Part shown: piece by piece, positions 45,979-54,470 of the stretch
How positions within the stretch are numbered: the stretch's first letter is position 1
Layout: every line of letters starts with the position of its first letter
Origin: Streptomyces sp. NBC_00247
GTDB lineage: Bacteria > Actinomycetota > Actinomycetes > Streptomycetales > Streptomycetaceae
DNA length: 64,000 bases
NCBI RefSeq assembly: GCF_036188265.1
Contig: NZ_CP108093.1
Coordinates: forward strand, 5,538,001-5,602,000
Direction of reading: 5' to 3'
Translations under genes and position numbers: made by a program
The notes under the pieces: model-generated
What the model was told of the DNA's origin: nothing
Database searches by the model: none
What the model saw: the letters and a program-made list of their open reading frames with translations, nothing else

Positions 45979-46992
45979 ATGGTCCAAGTGCTAGTGATCG
46001 CGATCGTCGCGGTGCTCGCCGTCTGCGGTCTGTTCGCAGTCTCGGGGGTCCGCGTCGTCAGGCAGTACGAGCGAGGGGTGGTGCTCCGGCTCGGCCGGCT
46101 GCGCGACGAGATCAGAGGGCCCGGGCTCACGATGATCGTCCCCGGTGTGGACCGGCTCCGTAAGGTCAACATGCAGATCGTCACGATGCCGGTGCCGGCC
46201 CAGGACGGGATCACCCGGGACAACGTGACCGTCCGGGTCGACGCGGTCATCTACTTCAAGGTGATCGACGCGGCGAGCGCGGTCATCCAGGTCGAGGACT
46301 ACCGCTTCGCGGTGTCGCAGATGGCGCAGACCTCGCTCCGTTCGATCATCGGCAAGAGCGATCTGGACGATCTGCTGTCCAACCGGGAGAAGCTCAACGA
46401 GGGTCTTGAGCTGATGATCGACAGTCCGGCCGTGGGCTGGGGCGTCCAGATCGACCGGGTGGAGATCAAGGACGTCTCCCTGCCGGAGACGATGAAGCGC
46501 TCCATGGCCCGGCAGGCGGAGGCCGACCGTGAGCGCCGCGCCCGTGTCATCAACGCCGACGCCGAACTCCAGGCGTCCAAGAAGCTGGCGGAGGCCGCGG
46601 GGGAGATGTCCAAACAGCCCGCCGCCCTCCAGCTGAGGCTGTTGCAGACGGTGGTCGCGGTCGCGGCGGAGAAGAACTCCACACTCGTGCTCCCCTTCCC
46701 CGTGGAGCTGCTCAGGTTCCTCGAACGGGCTCAGCAACCGCAGGCGGGCGACGGGCAGCAGCGTCCGGTCACCTCCGGTGCACCGACTGCGGTGACCGGC
46801 GGGTCCGCGCCGGCCGACGCGCCGAACGGACGGCAGCCCGCGACGGCACGCGGTTTTGGCGCGGGCACCCCGCAGGATCCGGCCGCCCGGCCGCGTCCGG
46901 CGCCGCCCGCCAGGTCCGCCGCCCGCCCGCGCCCGGCGCCGCCGGCCGACGCCGGCGCCCAGCCCCGGTCGGACCGGCTCACCCGGCACTGA
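45979..46992 (+). CDS. SPFH/Band 7 (stomatin-like slipin) membrane protein
   Basis: A 337-residue protein. A single N-terminal membrane helix (VLVIAIVAVLAVCGLFAVSG) is followed by the Band 7 domain: VVRQYERGVVLRLGRLRDEIRGPGL, the slipin-type VDAVIYFKVIDAASAVIQVEDY, TSLRSIIGKSDLDDLLSNRE, and VEIKDVSLPETMKRSMARQAEADRERRARVI. A coiled-coil stretch and a Pro/Ala-rich, probably disordered tail complete it. It would organise membrane microdomains from the cytoplasmic face. No NfeD-type protease partner is next to it. The ATG at 45979 has CAGGGGG upstream. Confidence 0.9.
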   Translation: MVQVLVIAIVAVLAVCGLFAVSGVRVVRQYERGVVLRLGRLRDEIRGPGLTMIVPGVDRLRKVNMQIVTMPVPAQDGITRDNVTVRVDAVIYFKVIDAASAVIQVEDYRFAVSQMAQTSLRSIIGKSDLDDLLSNREKLNEGLELMIDSPAVGWGVQIDRVEIKDVSLPETMKRSMARQAEADRERRARVINADAELQASKKLAEAAGEMSKQPAALQLRLLQTVVAVAAEKNSTLVLPFPVELLRFLERAQQPQAGDGQQRPVTSGAPTAVTGGSAPADAPNGRQPATARGFGAGTPQDPAARPRPAPPARSAARPRPAPPADAGAQPRSDRLTRH

Positions 46993-47334
46993 GGCCGTCA
47001 CCTGGAGCCGGCGCGGCTCCCGGAGCCGGCAGGAGCGAAACCGTCCGGAGCCGGGGCAGTCCGGAGCCCGGTACGCCGAGTCCGGACGGAGCCCGATTCC
47101 GCCGTCGGAACCCCTTGCGGCCGAGGCCGCCCGGAACTCCAGGTCCGGGCGGCCCCATTCTGAGGTACGGCCCCTCCATGAGGCCCGGAACCAGCGATGA
47201 CCTGGTCCGATGCGGCGGCGTCCGGCTCTGTCAGACCGCCCGCCTAGACTCGTCGGAGCCGGGACGGACCCCGGCGGGGACATCGGGACGAGGCGCGGGC
47301 GCGCCCGGGACGAGAGCGGGAGGGGGTGGGCGGT
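46993..47334. other. 342-base intergenic region between SPFH and SNF2 genes
   Basis: It holds a terminator hairpin at 47124-47153, several scattered CCGGAGCCGG-type motifs near 47000-47080, and TAGACT at 47245-47250, a possible -10 box for the helicase gene without a clear -35. No gene is supported. Confidence 0.45.
47124..47153 (+). terminator. Terminator after the SPFH gene
   Basis: A perfect 11-bp stem (GGCCGCCCGGA with TCCGGGCGGCC) and eight-base loop, 132 bases after the stop codon. Confidence 0.6.
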
Positions 47335-50265
47335 ATGGCGGTGCGGGACCTGTCCGGCACGGAGACGGACCGTCTGCTGCGGCGTGCGGCCGTCTTCCTG
47401 CCCGCCGCCCTTCCGAGGGACGGGCGGATCGCTTTCTGGGACCCCGAGAACACCGGCTGGGACCCGGCGGACCACCTGAGCGGCACGGAGGGAGCGGAGA
47501 GCGGCGAGCCTTCCGGCGGTGACGGTCCGGCCGTAGGAGAGATCACCGTCGTCCGCGGCCATGGCGCACAAGGGGTCCGGCGCCGCCAGGTGCCCGCCCT
47601 GCTGGTGCCGGTCGTGAACGCCGTGCCGCTGCTCGCCGGGGCCAGGCACCTGCCCTCCGCGCACCCGTCCACCCGCTGCTGGGGAGCGGCGGCCCTGCAC
47701 GCGCTGAACCTCGTGGCGCGCGGGCGGATGCTGCCCGGACTCACCCCCGAGGACCACGACGCCTGGCGCGCAGGCCCCCGCGACGCCACGGACGTGGCCC
47801 ATCTGCGGGCCGTAGCCGCGGCCCTGCCGCCCGAGGGGTACGCCGTACCGCTGCCCGACACGGCCCCGCTGCGCCTCGCCGACCCGGAGTTCCTCGTCGG
47901 CGCGTTCCTCGACGCGGTCGCCGACACCCTGCCCAGGACCCCCGCAGCGGCGTTCGCCTCCGGGGCGCCGTTCGCGGCCCGGGAGGCACAGCATCTTCCC
48001 GGCGTCGCCGCCTGGGCCGTGGAGGTCGCCGCGGGACTGGACGCCGGCGTGCAGGTCTCGCTCCGGCTCGACCTGTCCGCCTTTGAGCTCTTCGACAGCG
48101 CGGACAGCCGCGCCTGCGAAGACATCTCCGGCGGCCCCGACGACTCCGCCGTCCGGCACGCCGCGGCGGCCGTCGTCCAGGTGCACAGCCTCGCGGACCC
48201 CACCCGGGTCACCGACGCGGCAGCCCTCTGGGACGGCCTCGCGGGCGAGCCGTTCGGGCCGCGCGCCCGGGTCGACACCGTGCTCGCGCTTCGCCGGGCG
48301 GCCCGGGCCTGGGCGCCGCTGGAACGCCTGCTCGACCAGCCCGTTCCCGACGTGCTCGCCCTCACCGAGGACGAGCTGTACGAGCTGCTCGGCGCGGCCG
48401 GGGCCCGCCTCGCGGATCTCGGCGTCAGCCTCCACTGGCCGCGCGAACTCGCCCGCTCGCTCACCGCGTCCGCCGTCGTCCGCCCCGCCCCGGGCTCGGC
48501 CACCGACGGCACCTCCTTCTTCGACGCGGAGCGCCTCTTCGCCTTCGACTGGCAGCTCTCCCTCGGCGACGAGCCGCTGACCGAGGCCGAGATGGACCGC
48601 CTCGCGGAATCGCACCGGCCGGTGGTGCGGCTGCGCGATCAGTGGGTGGTCGTCGACCCCGGCCTCGTCCGCAAGGCGCGCAAACGGGAGCTGGGCCTCC
48701 TCGAACCCGTCGAAGCCCTCGCCGTCGCCCTCACCGGCAGCGCCGAGCTCGACGGCGAGCAGGTGGCGGCCGTACCGACCGGTGCCCTCGCGGCCCTGCG
48801 CGCCCGCATCCTCGACGAGGACACCGTCCTCGCCCCGCCACCCGGTCTGCGGGCCACGCTCCGCGACTACCAGCTGCGCGGACTGACCTGGCTCGACCGG
48901 ATGACCTCACTCGGGCTCGGCGGCTGCCTCGCCGACGACATGGGCCTCGGCAAGACGATCACCCTGATCGCACTCCACCTCCACCGCGCCCACCCGGCAC
49001 CGACCCTGGTGGTCTGCCCCGCCTCCCTGCTCGGCAACTGGCACCGGGAGATCAACCGCTTCGCCCCCGGGGTGCCCGTCCGTCGCTTCCACGGCACGGA
49101 CCGCACCCTGCCCGGCGAGGAGGCCGGATTCGTCCTGACCACCTACGGCACGATGCGCTCCGGCGCCGAGCAGCTCGCCGGACACGGCTGGGGCCTGGTC
49201 GTCGCCGACGAGGCGCAGCACGTCAAGAACCCGCACTCCTCGACGGCCAAGGCGCTGCGGACGATCCCCGCCCCCGCCCGTGTCGCGTTGACCGGCACCC
49301 CGGTGGAGAACAACCTCTCCGAGCTGTGGGCGCTCCTCGACTGGACCACCCCGGGGCTGCTCGGCCCCCTCAAGGCATTCCGTTCCCGGCACGCGCGGGC
49401 CGCCGAGAACACCGGTACGGCAGCCGGTCTGGGCAACGACGAGGCCGTCGAACGCCTCGCCCGGCTGGTCCGCCCCTTCTTGCTGCGCCGCAAGAAGTCC
49501 GACCCCGGCATCGCCCCCGAACTCCCGCCCAAGACGGAGACCGACCACCCCGTCTCCCTCACCCGGGAGCAGGCCACGCTCTATGAGGCGGCGGTCCGCG
49601 AGACGATGGCGCGGATCGAGGCCTCGGAGGGGATCGCCCGGCGCGGCCTGATCATGAAGCTGCTCGGCTCGCTCAAGCAGATCTGCAACCACCCGGCCCA
49701 GTACCTGAAGGAAGCCGCCCCGCGCTTGGACGGCCGCTCCGGCAAGCTCGCCCTCCTCGACGAACTGCTCGACACCATCCTGTCCGAGGACGGGTCCGTG
49801 CTGATCTTCACCCAGTACGTCTCGATGGCCCGGCTGCTCTCCGACCACCTCGCCGCCCGCGCCGTTCCCTCGCAACTGCTGCACGGCGGCACCCCGGTGG
49901 CCGAGCGCGAACGCATGGTGGACCGTTTCCAGCAGGGCGAGGTCCCCGTCTTCCTGCTCTCCCTCAAGGCCGCCGGCACCGGGCTCAACCTCACCCGCGC
50001 CGCCCATGTCGTGCACTACGACCGCTGGTGGAACCCGGCGGTCGAGGAACAGGCCACCGACCGCGCGTACCGCATCGGGCAGACGCAGCCCGTGCAGGTG
50101 CACCGCCTGATCGCCGAGGGCACCGTCGAGGACCGCATCGGTGAACTGCTGGAGTCCAAGCGCGCTCTGGCCGACGCGGTGCTGGGCGACAGCGGCGAGA
50201 GCGCGCTGACCGAACTCAGCGACCGCGACCTCGCCGACCTCGTCGCGCTCCGGAGGCCCGCGTGA
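47335..50265 (+). CDS. SNF2-family DEAD/DEAH helicase (RapA/HepA-like)
   Basis: A 976-residue Swi2/Snf2 ATPase. The N-terminal 450 or so residues are the SNF2_N-associated bacterial domain. The motor starts with LRDYQLRGLTWLDRMTSLG, motif I LADDMGLGKTITLIAL, motif II VVADEAQHVKNPHSS, motif III ALTGTPVENNLSELW, then the C-terminal lobe with VLIFTQYVSMARLLSDHL, LSLKAAGTGLNLTRAAHVVHYDRWWNPAVE and the arginine-finger region ATDRAYRIGQTQPVQVHRL. It translocates on DNA or remodels protein-DNA complexes. ATG 47335 has GGAGG upstream. Its stop overlaps the GTG of a SWIM zinc-finger gene, so the two form a coupled pair. Confidence 0.92.
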   Translation: MAVRDLSGTETDRLLRRAAVFLPAALPRDGRIAFWDPENTGWDPADHLSGTEGAESGEPSGGDGPAVGEITVVRGHGAQGVRRRQVPALLVPVVNAVPLLAGARHLPSAHPSTRCWGAAALHALNLVARGRMLPGLTPEDHDAWRAGPRDATDVAHLRAVAAALPPEGYAVPLPDTAPLRLADPEFLVGAFLDAVADTLPRTPAAAFASGAPFAAREAQHLPGVAAWAVEVAAGLDAGVQVSLRLDLSAFELFDSADSRACEDISGGPDDSAVRHAAAAVVQVHSLADPTRVTDAAALWDGLAGEPFGPRARVDTVLALRRAARAWAPLERLLDQPVPDVLALTEDELYELLGAAGARLADLGVSLHWPRELARSLTASAVVRPAPGSATDGTSFFDAERLFAFDWQLSLGDEPLTEAEMDRLAESHRPVVRLRDQWVVVDPGLVRKARKRELGLLEPVEALAVALTGSAELDGEQVAAVPTGALAALRARILDEDTVLAPPPGLRATLRDYQLRGLTWLDRMTSLGLGGCLADDMGLGKTITLIALHLHRAHPAPTLVVCPASLLGNWHREINRFAPGVPVRRFHGTDRTLPGEEAGFVLTTYGTMRSGAEQLAGHGWGLVVADEAQHVKNPHSSTAKALRTIPAPARVALTGTPVENNLSELWALLDWTTPGLLGPLKAFRSRHARAAENTGTAAGLGNDEAVERLARLVRPFLLRRKKSDPGIAPELPPKTETDHPVSLTREQATLYEAAVRETMARIEASEGIARRGLIMKLLGSLKQICNHPAQYLKEAAPRLDGRSGKLALLDELLDTILSEDGSVLIFTQYVSMARLLSDHLAARAVPSQLLHGGTPVAERERMVDRFQQGEVPVFLLSLKAAGTGLNLTRAAHVVHYDRWWNPAVEEQATDRAYRIGQTQPVQVHRLIAEGTVEDRIGELLESKRALADAVLGDSGESALTELSDRDLADLVALRRPA

Positions 50266-51626
50266 GCCCCGGCCCCGGCGCCCGTAACCCCGGCGCCCGC
50301 ACGGCCGAGGGCCGCGGCGGCCTCGGCACCCGTACGCCCGTGGCCCGGGCCGGGAGCCGGGCGCCCGCAGCCCGGCCGGGCCCGGACGGCCTGCGCCGCA
50401 CCTTCGAGGCGGTCCCCGCCCGTAGGTCCGCCGAAGGCGAGCCCTTCGCGGACAGCTGGTGGGGCCGCGCCTGGGTGGCCGCGCTGGAAGGGCTCGCGCT
50501 GGACGAGGGGCGCCTCGCCCGCGGCCGCGCGTACGCCGACACGGGCCACGTCGCCGCGATCACCGTCACCCCGGGGCGGGTCGTCGCGTACGTGCACGGC
50601 AGCAGGCCCCGCCCTTACCGCGCCGAGATCCGCCTCCGCGTCTTCACCGAGAGCGGCTGGGACACCCTGCTGGACGCGGTGGCCGCCCGCCCCGGACACT
50701 TCTCCGCGCTGCTGGCCAGGACCATGCCGCACGCCCTGGTCGACACCGCCGAAGGCGCCGGGGTCAGGCTGCTGCCGGCCGTCGACGACCTCGACCCGAC
50801 CTGCTCGTGCCCCGACCGCGCGCTGCCCTGCAAACACGTCGCGGCGCTCTGCTACCAGACTGCCCGGCTGCTGGACACCGATCCCTTCGTCCTGCTGCTC
50901 CTGCGCGGACGCGGTGAACGCGAACTCCTGGACGAGCTCGCCCGGCGCAACGCCGAGCACGCCGCCCGTGAGCGCCCCGAGGCTCCCGAAGCCCCCTCCG
51001 TGCCGGCCCGGGAGGCGCTCGCCGAGCGCTACCTGCCGCCGCTGCCGCCCCCGCTGCCCGTGCCCGCTCTCCCCGGCAGGCCGCCCGCCTACCCCGAACT
51101 TCCCGGTGCCCGCGATCCGTTGGCCCTGGACCAGCTGGCCTCCGACGCGGCGGCCCGCGCCCACGCGATCCTCACCACCGGCCGCGACCCGCTCGCCGGA
51201 CTGAGTGCCTGGCAGGACGCCGTGCGGCTGGCCGCCGCCGGCCCCACCGCCGGGCTCACCGCCACCAGCCGGGCCCTCTACCGCGAACTGGCGTACGCCA
51301 CCGGCCGCAACACCACCGACCTCGCCCGCGCCGTGGCCGCTTGGCGGCAGGGCGGTGCGGAGGGGCTCGCCGTGCTGGAAATCCCCTGGGACCCTCCGGC
51401 GGGACCGTTCGACCGGGCCCGCCCGGGCCTGGCGGCCGCCGACTTCCCCCGCTTCCAGCCCTGGCGCAACCACCTCACCCACCCCGGCGGCACGCTCCAG
51501 CTCCGCTTCGGCCGGGACAACCTCTGGTACGGCTACGAGGCCGACTCCGGCAGTGAGGACTGGTGGCCCCGCGGCATGCCGGGCACGGACCCGGTGGGCG
51601 TCCTGCTGGCACTGCTCGGCCGCTGA
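50262..51626 (+). CDS. SWIM zinc-finger protein, coupled to the SNF2 helicase
   Basis: A 454-residue protein. The SWIM motif C-x-C-x(n)-C-x-H is at LDPTCSCPDRALPCKHVAALCY (near residue 185). Upstream is a conserved SADSWWGRAWVAALE-like segment (here FADSWWGRAWVAALEGL) typical of bacterial SWIM proteins. The first 40 residues and the middle PLPPPLPVPALPG part are low complexity. SWIM modules bind DNA or proteins; together with the overlapping SNF2 gene (GTGA) this suggests a two-subunit remodeller or repair module. The exact role is unknown. Confidence 0.88.
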   Translation: MSPGPGARNPGARTAEGRGGLGTRTPVARAGSRAPAARPGPDGLRRTFEAVPARRSAEGEPFADSWWGRAWVAALEGLALDEGRLARGRAYADTGHVAAITVTPGRVVAYVHGSRPRPYRAEIRLRVFTESGWDTLLDAVAARPGHFSALLARTMPHALVDTAEGAGVRLLPAVDDLDPTCSCPDRALPCKHVAALCYQTARLLDTDPFVLLLLRGRGERELLDELARRNAEHAARERPEAPEAPSVPAREALAERYLPPLPPPLPVPALPGRPPAYPELPGARDPLALDQLASDAAARAHAILTTGRDPLAGLSAWQDAVRLAAAGPTAGLTATSRALYRELAYATGRNTTDLARAVAAWRQGGAEGLAVLEIPWDPPAGPFDRARPGLAAADFPRFQPWRNHLTHPGGTLQLRFGRDNLWYGYEADSGSEDWWPRGMPGTDPVGVLLALLGR

Positions 51627-51711
51627 CCGGGCCCCCACGGGACGGCACGTGGCGGACAGCGGACGGAAAACCCTTGGAGGCACGCCTGTCGCCGGTGCTC
51701 ACTTCCGGGGC

Positions 51712-52316
51712 GTGGCGAAACTCAATCAGATCATCGCAGTCGAGAAGGGCGTCAAGTCCAAGGCCCACCAGGCCTGACGGCGGCTCATCACGGGCTCCAG
51801 AAGCCCGGGTTGCCGGCCGGTCTCTCCCGTACGTACCAGCCGAAGGACGAGGAGGGCGAGCGGCTGCCGCCCGAGTCGACGCTGGTGCAGGTCAAGGCCG
51901 AGGCCGTGCTGCGGGACACCGCCGCGGCGTGGGCGCAGGACCCGTCGACCGACGCGTGGAAGACCGAGCCGGTACGCACCCTCCGTACGAAGAAGGTGCC
52001 CCGCAACCACGTGGGGGCGGAGGCCACCGAGAAGCACCCGGCGCAGGTCGAGGTGTACTACGAGGACGTGCCGATCGGTTACTGGACGACGGTCAAGCTC
52101 TCCGGCGCCCTCCCCGCCCGCCGGGTGCGGGAGCTGACGGAGCGGGTGGAGAAGCTCCAGCAGGCCGTGAAGTGCGCCCGTGAGGAGGCCGACGCGGCCG
52201 AGGTCCCCGGATCGACCGGGCCAGGGCCCAGCGACGTCGAAATGCCAGTTCGAATCTGGCCCGCAGAGCTCGATCTGCGGTGGTCCAAAGGCAGGACGCG
52301 ACGACATCACGACTGA
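51712..52316 (+). pseudogene. Degraded DUF7873-like gene: frameshift, internal deletion and altered 3' end
   Basis: GTG at 51712 starts MAKLNQIIAVEKGVKSKAHQ and stops at 51775-51777. In the next frame, from 51774, the protein continues as LTAAHHGLQKPGLPAGLSRT and on through YQPKDEEGERLPPEST. Joining the two needs only one extra base near 51773, so this is a one-base deletion. From memory the intact Streptomyces family is about 240 residues long; here a stretch of about 50 residues is missing after VLRDTAAAW before DPSTDAWKTEPVRT. After VKCAREEADAAEV the usual ending is replaced by unrelated sequence. The gene is therefore very likely non-functional, although the second part could still be translated. 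Confidence 0.75.
52244..52260 (+). other. tRNA T-arm-like hairpin
   Basis: GCCAG-TTCGAAT-CTGGC forms a five-base-pair stem and seven-base loop with the universal TTCGAAT of a tRNA T arm. No matching acceptor, D or anticodon arm is found upstream. It sits in the altered 3' end of the pseudogene. A second hairpin (CCGCAGA with TCTGCGG, 52262-52280) follows directly and may act as a terminator. Confidence 0.4.
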
Positions 52317-52478
52317 CCCTGGTCCTTAAACGTGCCGGCGTGCGACGAAGGCGGCACCCACAGGGCCCGGAGGCGGGCCCGCTCGCGCTCTCCTGGAGCG
52401 CGGCCGCCGGAGCGCCACGGCCCGCCCGCCGCTGGAGTAATCCGCGCGGTGCCGCCGCGGCCCGGGGAAGCTGACCCG

Positions 52479-53114
52479 GTGAGCGACGAGCGGGCGCGGG
52501 CGGACGGCGCGAGGACCGCGGACCGGCTGACCGCCCTGTCGGACGGGATCTTCGCGATCGCCATGACCCTCCTGGTGCTCGACATCCGGGTGCCTCGGGG
52601 CCTGGACGACGCCCGCTTCCGGGACGCCGTCCAGGACGCGCTGCCCGACATCGGCGCCTACGCGCTGAGCTTCGTCATCCTCGCGGGCTTCTGGCGCGAC
52701 CACCGGCGCATCCTGGCTCTCGCGCCCCGGTTCGAGGGGCCCCCGCTCCGGTTCGCGCTCGTCTGGCTCGAGGCCGTCGCCTTCCTCCCCTTCCCGACCT
52801 CGCTGCTCTCCGAGTACGCCTCCGAACCCCTCGCCGTCGCGGTCTACGCGGGTACCGTCGCCGTCACCAACCTGCTGGGGCTGGCGGTGCTCAGGACGGG
52901 ACGGCGCGGCCGGTGGGCACCGGGCGCGGGCCGGGAGGAGGACGGTGCGGCGGTTGCCTCCGCCCGGTCGGTCTCCGTCGACCTGGCGGCGAGGGCGCTG
53001 GTCTTCGCCGTGTCCGTCCCCCTCGCCTTCGCCTGGCACCCCTTCGCGGCCATGTGGTTCTGGCTCGCCGACATCCCGCTCAGAGGGCTGGTGCGCGGGT
53101 TCCGCCCCGCCTGA
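52479..53114 (+). CDS. TMEM175-family (DUF1211) potassium channel-like membrane protein
   Basis: A 211-residue protein with about six membrane segments. The family signature in the first helix is LTALSDGIFAIAMTLLVLDI, with the FSD-type motif as LSD, which lines the pore in bacterial TMEM175 K+ channels. YALSFVILAGFWRDHRRI (helix 3) and the end WHPFAAMWFWLADI also fit. Four subunits would form the channel. GTG 52479 has GGGGAAG upstream; more N-terminal starts are not supported. It is convergent with the aminotransferase gene. Confidence 0.85.
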   Translation: MSDERARADGARTADRLTALSDGIFAIAMTLLVLDIRVPRGLDDARFRDAVQDALPDIGAYALSFVILAGFWRDHRRILALAPRFEGPPLRFALVWLEAVAFLPFPTSLLSEYASEPLAVAVYAGTVAVTNLLGLAVLRTGRRGRWAPGAGREEDGAAVASARSVSVDLAARALVFAVSVPLAFAWHPFAAMWFWLADIPLRGLVRGFRPA

Positions 53115-53174
53115 GACACGCCGGGCCGGGGACGCGGGGGCGGGGACACGAAGGGCCGGAGGCGGGCCCCCGGC

Positions 53175-54386
53175 TCACTGCCGGTACCCCTCCAGGAAGC
53201 GCCCGATACGGCTGATGGCCGCGTCGAGGTCATCGGCGTGCGGCAGCGTCAGGATGCGGAAGTGGTCGGGCCGGGGCCAGTTGAAGCCGGTGCCCTGCAC
53301 CACCTGGATCTTCTCCCGCAGCAGCAGATCGAGCACGAACCGCTCGTCGTCGACGATCCGGTGCACCTTCGGGTCGATCCGGGGGAACGCGTAGAGCGCC
53401 CCCTTCGGCTTCACGCAGGACACCCCGGGGATCTCGTTCAGCTTCTGCCAGGCGCGGTCGCGCTGTTCGTGCAGCCTGCCGCCCGGGGCGACGAGTTCCC
53501 TGATGGTCTGCCGGCCGCCGAGCGCGGCCTGGATGGCGTACTGCGCGGGGGCGTTGGCGCACAGCCGCATCGAGGCGAGCGTGGTGAGGCCTTCGAGGTA
53601 GCCGCGCGCGTGCTCCTGCGGACCGGAGACCACCAGCCATCCCGAGCGGAACCCGGCGACCCGGTATGTCTTCGACAGCCCGCTGAAGGTGAGGGTGAGC
53701 AGGTCCGGGGCGAGGGACGCGACCGGGTGGTGCACGGCGTCGTCGTAGAGGATCTGGTCGTAGATCTCGTCGGCGTAGACGAGCAGCCCGTTCCGGCGGG
53801 CCAGGTCGAGGATGCCCTCCAGGGTCTCCTTCGAATAGACCGCGCCGGTGGGGTTGTTGGGGTTGATGATCACCACGGCCCTGGTGCGGTCGGTGATCTT
53901 CGAGGCCATGTCGGCGAGGTCCGGGTTCCAGTCCGACTGCTCGTCGCAGGTGTAGTGGACGGCCTTGCCGCCGGCGAGGGTGATCACCGCCGTCCAGAGC
54001 GGGTAGTCCGGGCTCGGTACGAGCACCTCGTCGCCGTCCTCCAGGAACGCCTGGACGGCCATGGAGATCAGCTCGGACACGCCGTTGCCGAGGAAGATGT
54101 CGTCCACGTCGACGTCCGGCAGCCCCATCGCCTGGTAGCGCTGGGCGACCGCGCGGCGGGCGGACAGGATGCCGCGCGAATCGGTGTAGCCGTGCGCCTG
54201 GGGGAGCATCCGGATCATGTCCTGGACGATCTCCTCGGGCGCCTCGAAGCCGAACAGCGCGGGGTTGCCGGTGTTGAGGCGGAGCACGCTGTGGCCCGCC
54301 TCCTCCAGGGCGTTCGCCTGCTCGATGACCGGGCCGCGGATCTCGTAACAGACCTCGTCGAGCTTGCTGGACTGCCGGAACTCCAT
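53175..54386 (-). CDS. PLP-dependent aminotransferase, AlaT-like
   Basis: A 403-residue class I/II aminotransferase. The PLP site is TFSGLSKTYRVAGFRSGW with the Schiff-base lysine in SKTY. NPNNPTGAVYS, VYADEIYDQILYDD and the N-terminal RLNTGNPALFGFEAPEEI are the usual landmarks, and the final Arg that binds the substrate carboxylate is in PRPDHFRILTLP. It matches the AlaT group (glutamate-pyruvate transaminase). The ATG at 54386 has GGGGAGG upstream. It is divergent from an HxlR regulator and shares twin operator sites with it. Confidence 0.9.
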   Translation of the reverse strand: MEFRQSSKLDEVCYEIRGPVIEQANALEEAGHSVLRLNTGNPALFGFEAPEEIVQDMIRMLPQAHGYTDSRGILSARRAVAQRYQAMGLPDVDVDDIFLGNGVSELISMAVQAFLEDGDEVLVPSPDYPLWTAVITLAGGKAVHYTCDEQSDWNPDLADMASKITDRTRAVVIINPNNPTGAVYSKETLEGILDLARRNGLLVYADEIYDQILYDDAVHHPVASLAPDLLTLTFSGLSKTYRVAGFRSGWLVVSGPQEHARGYLEGLTTLASMRLCANAPAQYAIQAALGGRQTIRELVAPGGRLHEQRDRAWQKLNEIPGVSCVKPKGALYAFPRIDPKVHRIVDDERFVLDLLLREKIQVVQGTGFNWPRPDHFRILTLPHADDLDAAISRIGRFLEGYRQ

Positions 54387-54412
54387 GCGGTTCCTCCCCT
54401 GCCGATTGTGAT

Positions 54413-54448
54413 ACTTGGTTTTACCAAGTCCGACCTTGGAAAGTCCAA
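54413..54448. promoter_or_regulatory. Twin operator sites between aminotransferase and HxlR regulator genes
   Basis: Two palindromes of the form TTGGW-n3-WCCAA lie at 54415-54427 (within the longer ACTTGGT-TTT-ACCAAGT, 54413-54429) and 54436-54448 (TTGGA-AAG-TCCAA). Their centres are 21 bp apart, i.e. two helical turns, so two dimers would bind on the same face. They overlap both divergent promoters, as expected for autoregulation by the HxlR protein. Confidence 0.7.
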
Positions 54449-54463
54449 CAACATGTCTAGACT
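54436..54463 (+). promoter_or_regulatory. Probable leaderless promoter of the HxlR regulator gene
   Basis: TTGGAA (54436-54441) and TAGACT (54458-54463) are separated by 16 bp. The -10 ends seven bases before the ATG at 54471, so the transcript would start on the start codon. The -35 lies inside the second operator. An upstream in-frame ATG at 54453 would be inside the promoter and is rejected. Confidence 0.5.
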
Positions 54464-54470
54464 GCGTCGT

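Noticed and set aside
52244..52260. Complete tRNA gene ending at the T-arm-like hairpin
   Set aside because: No acceptor, D or anticodon arms can be folded with it.
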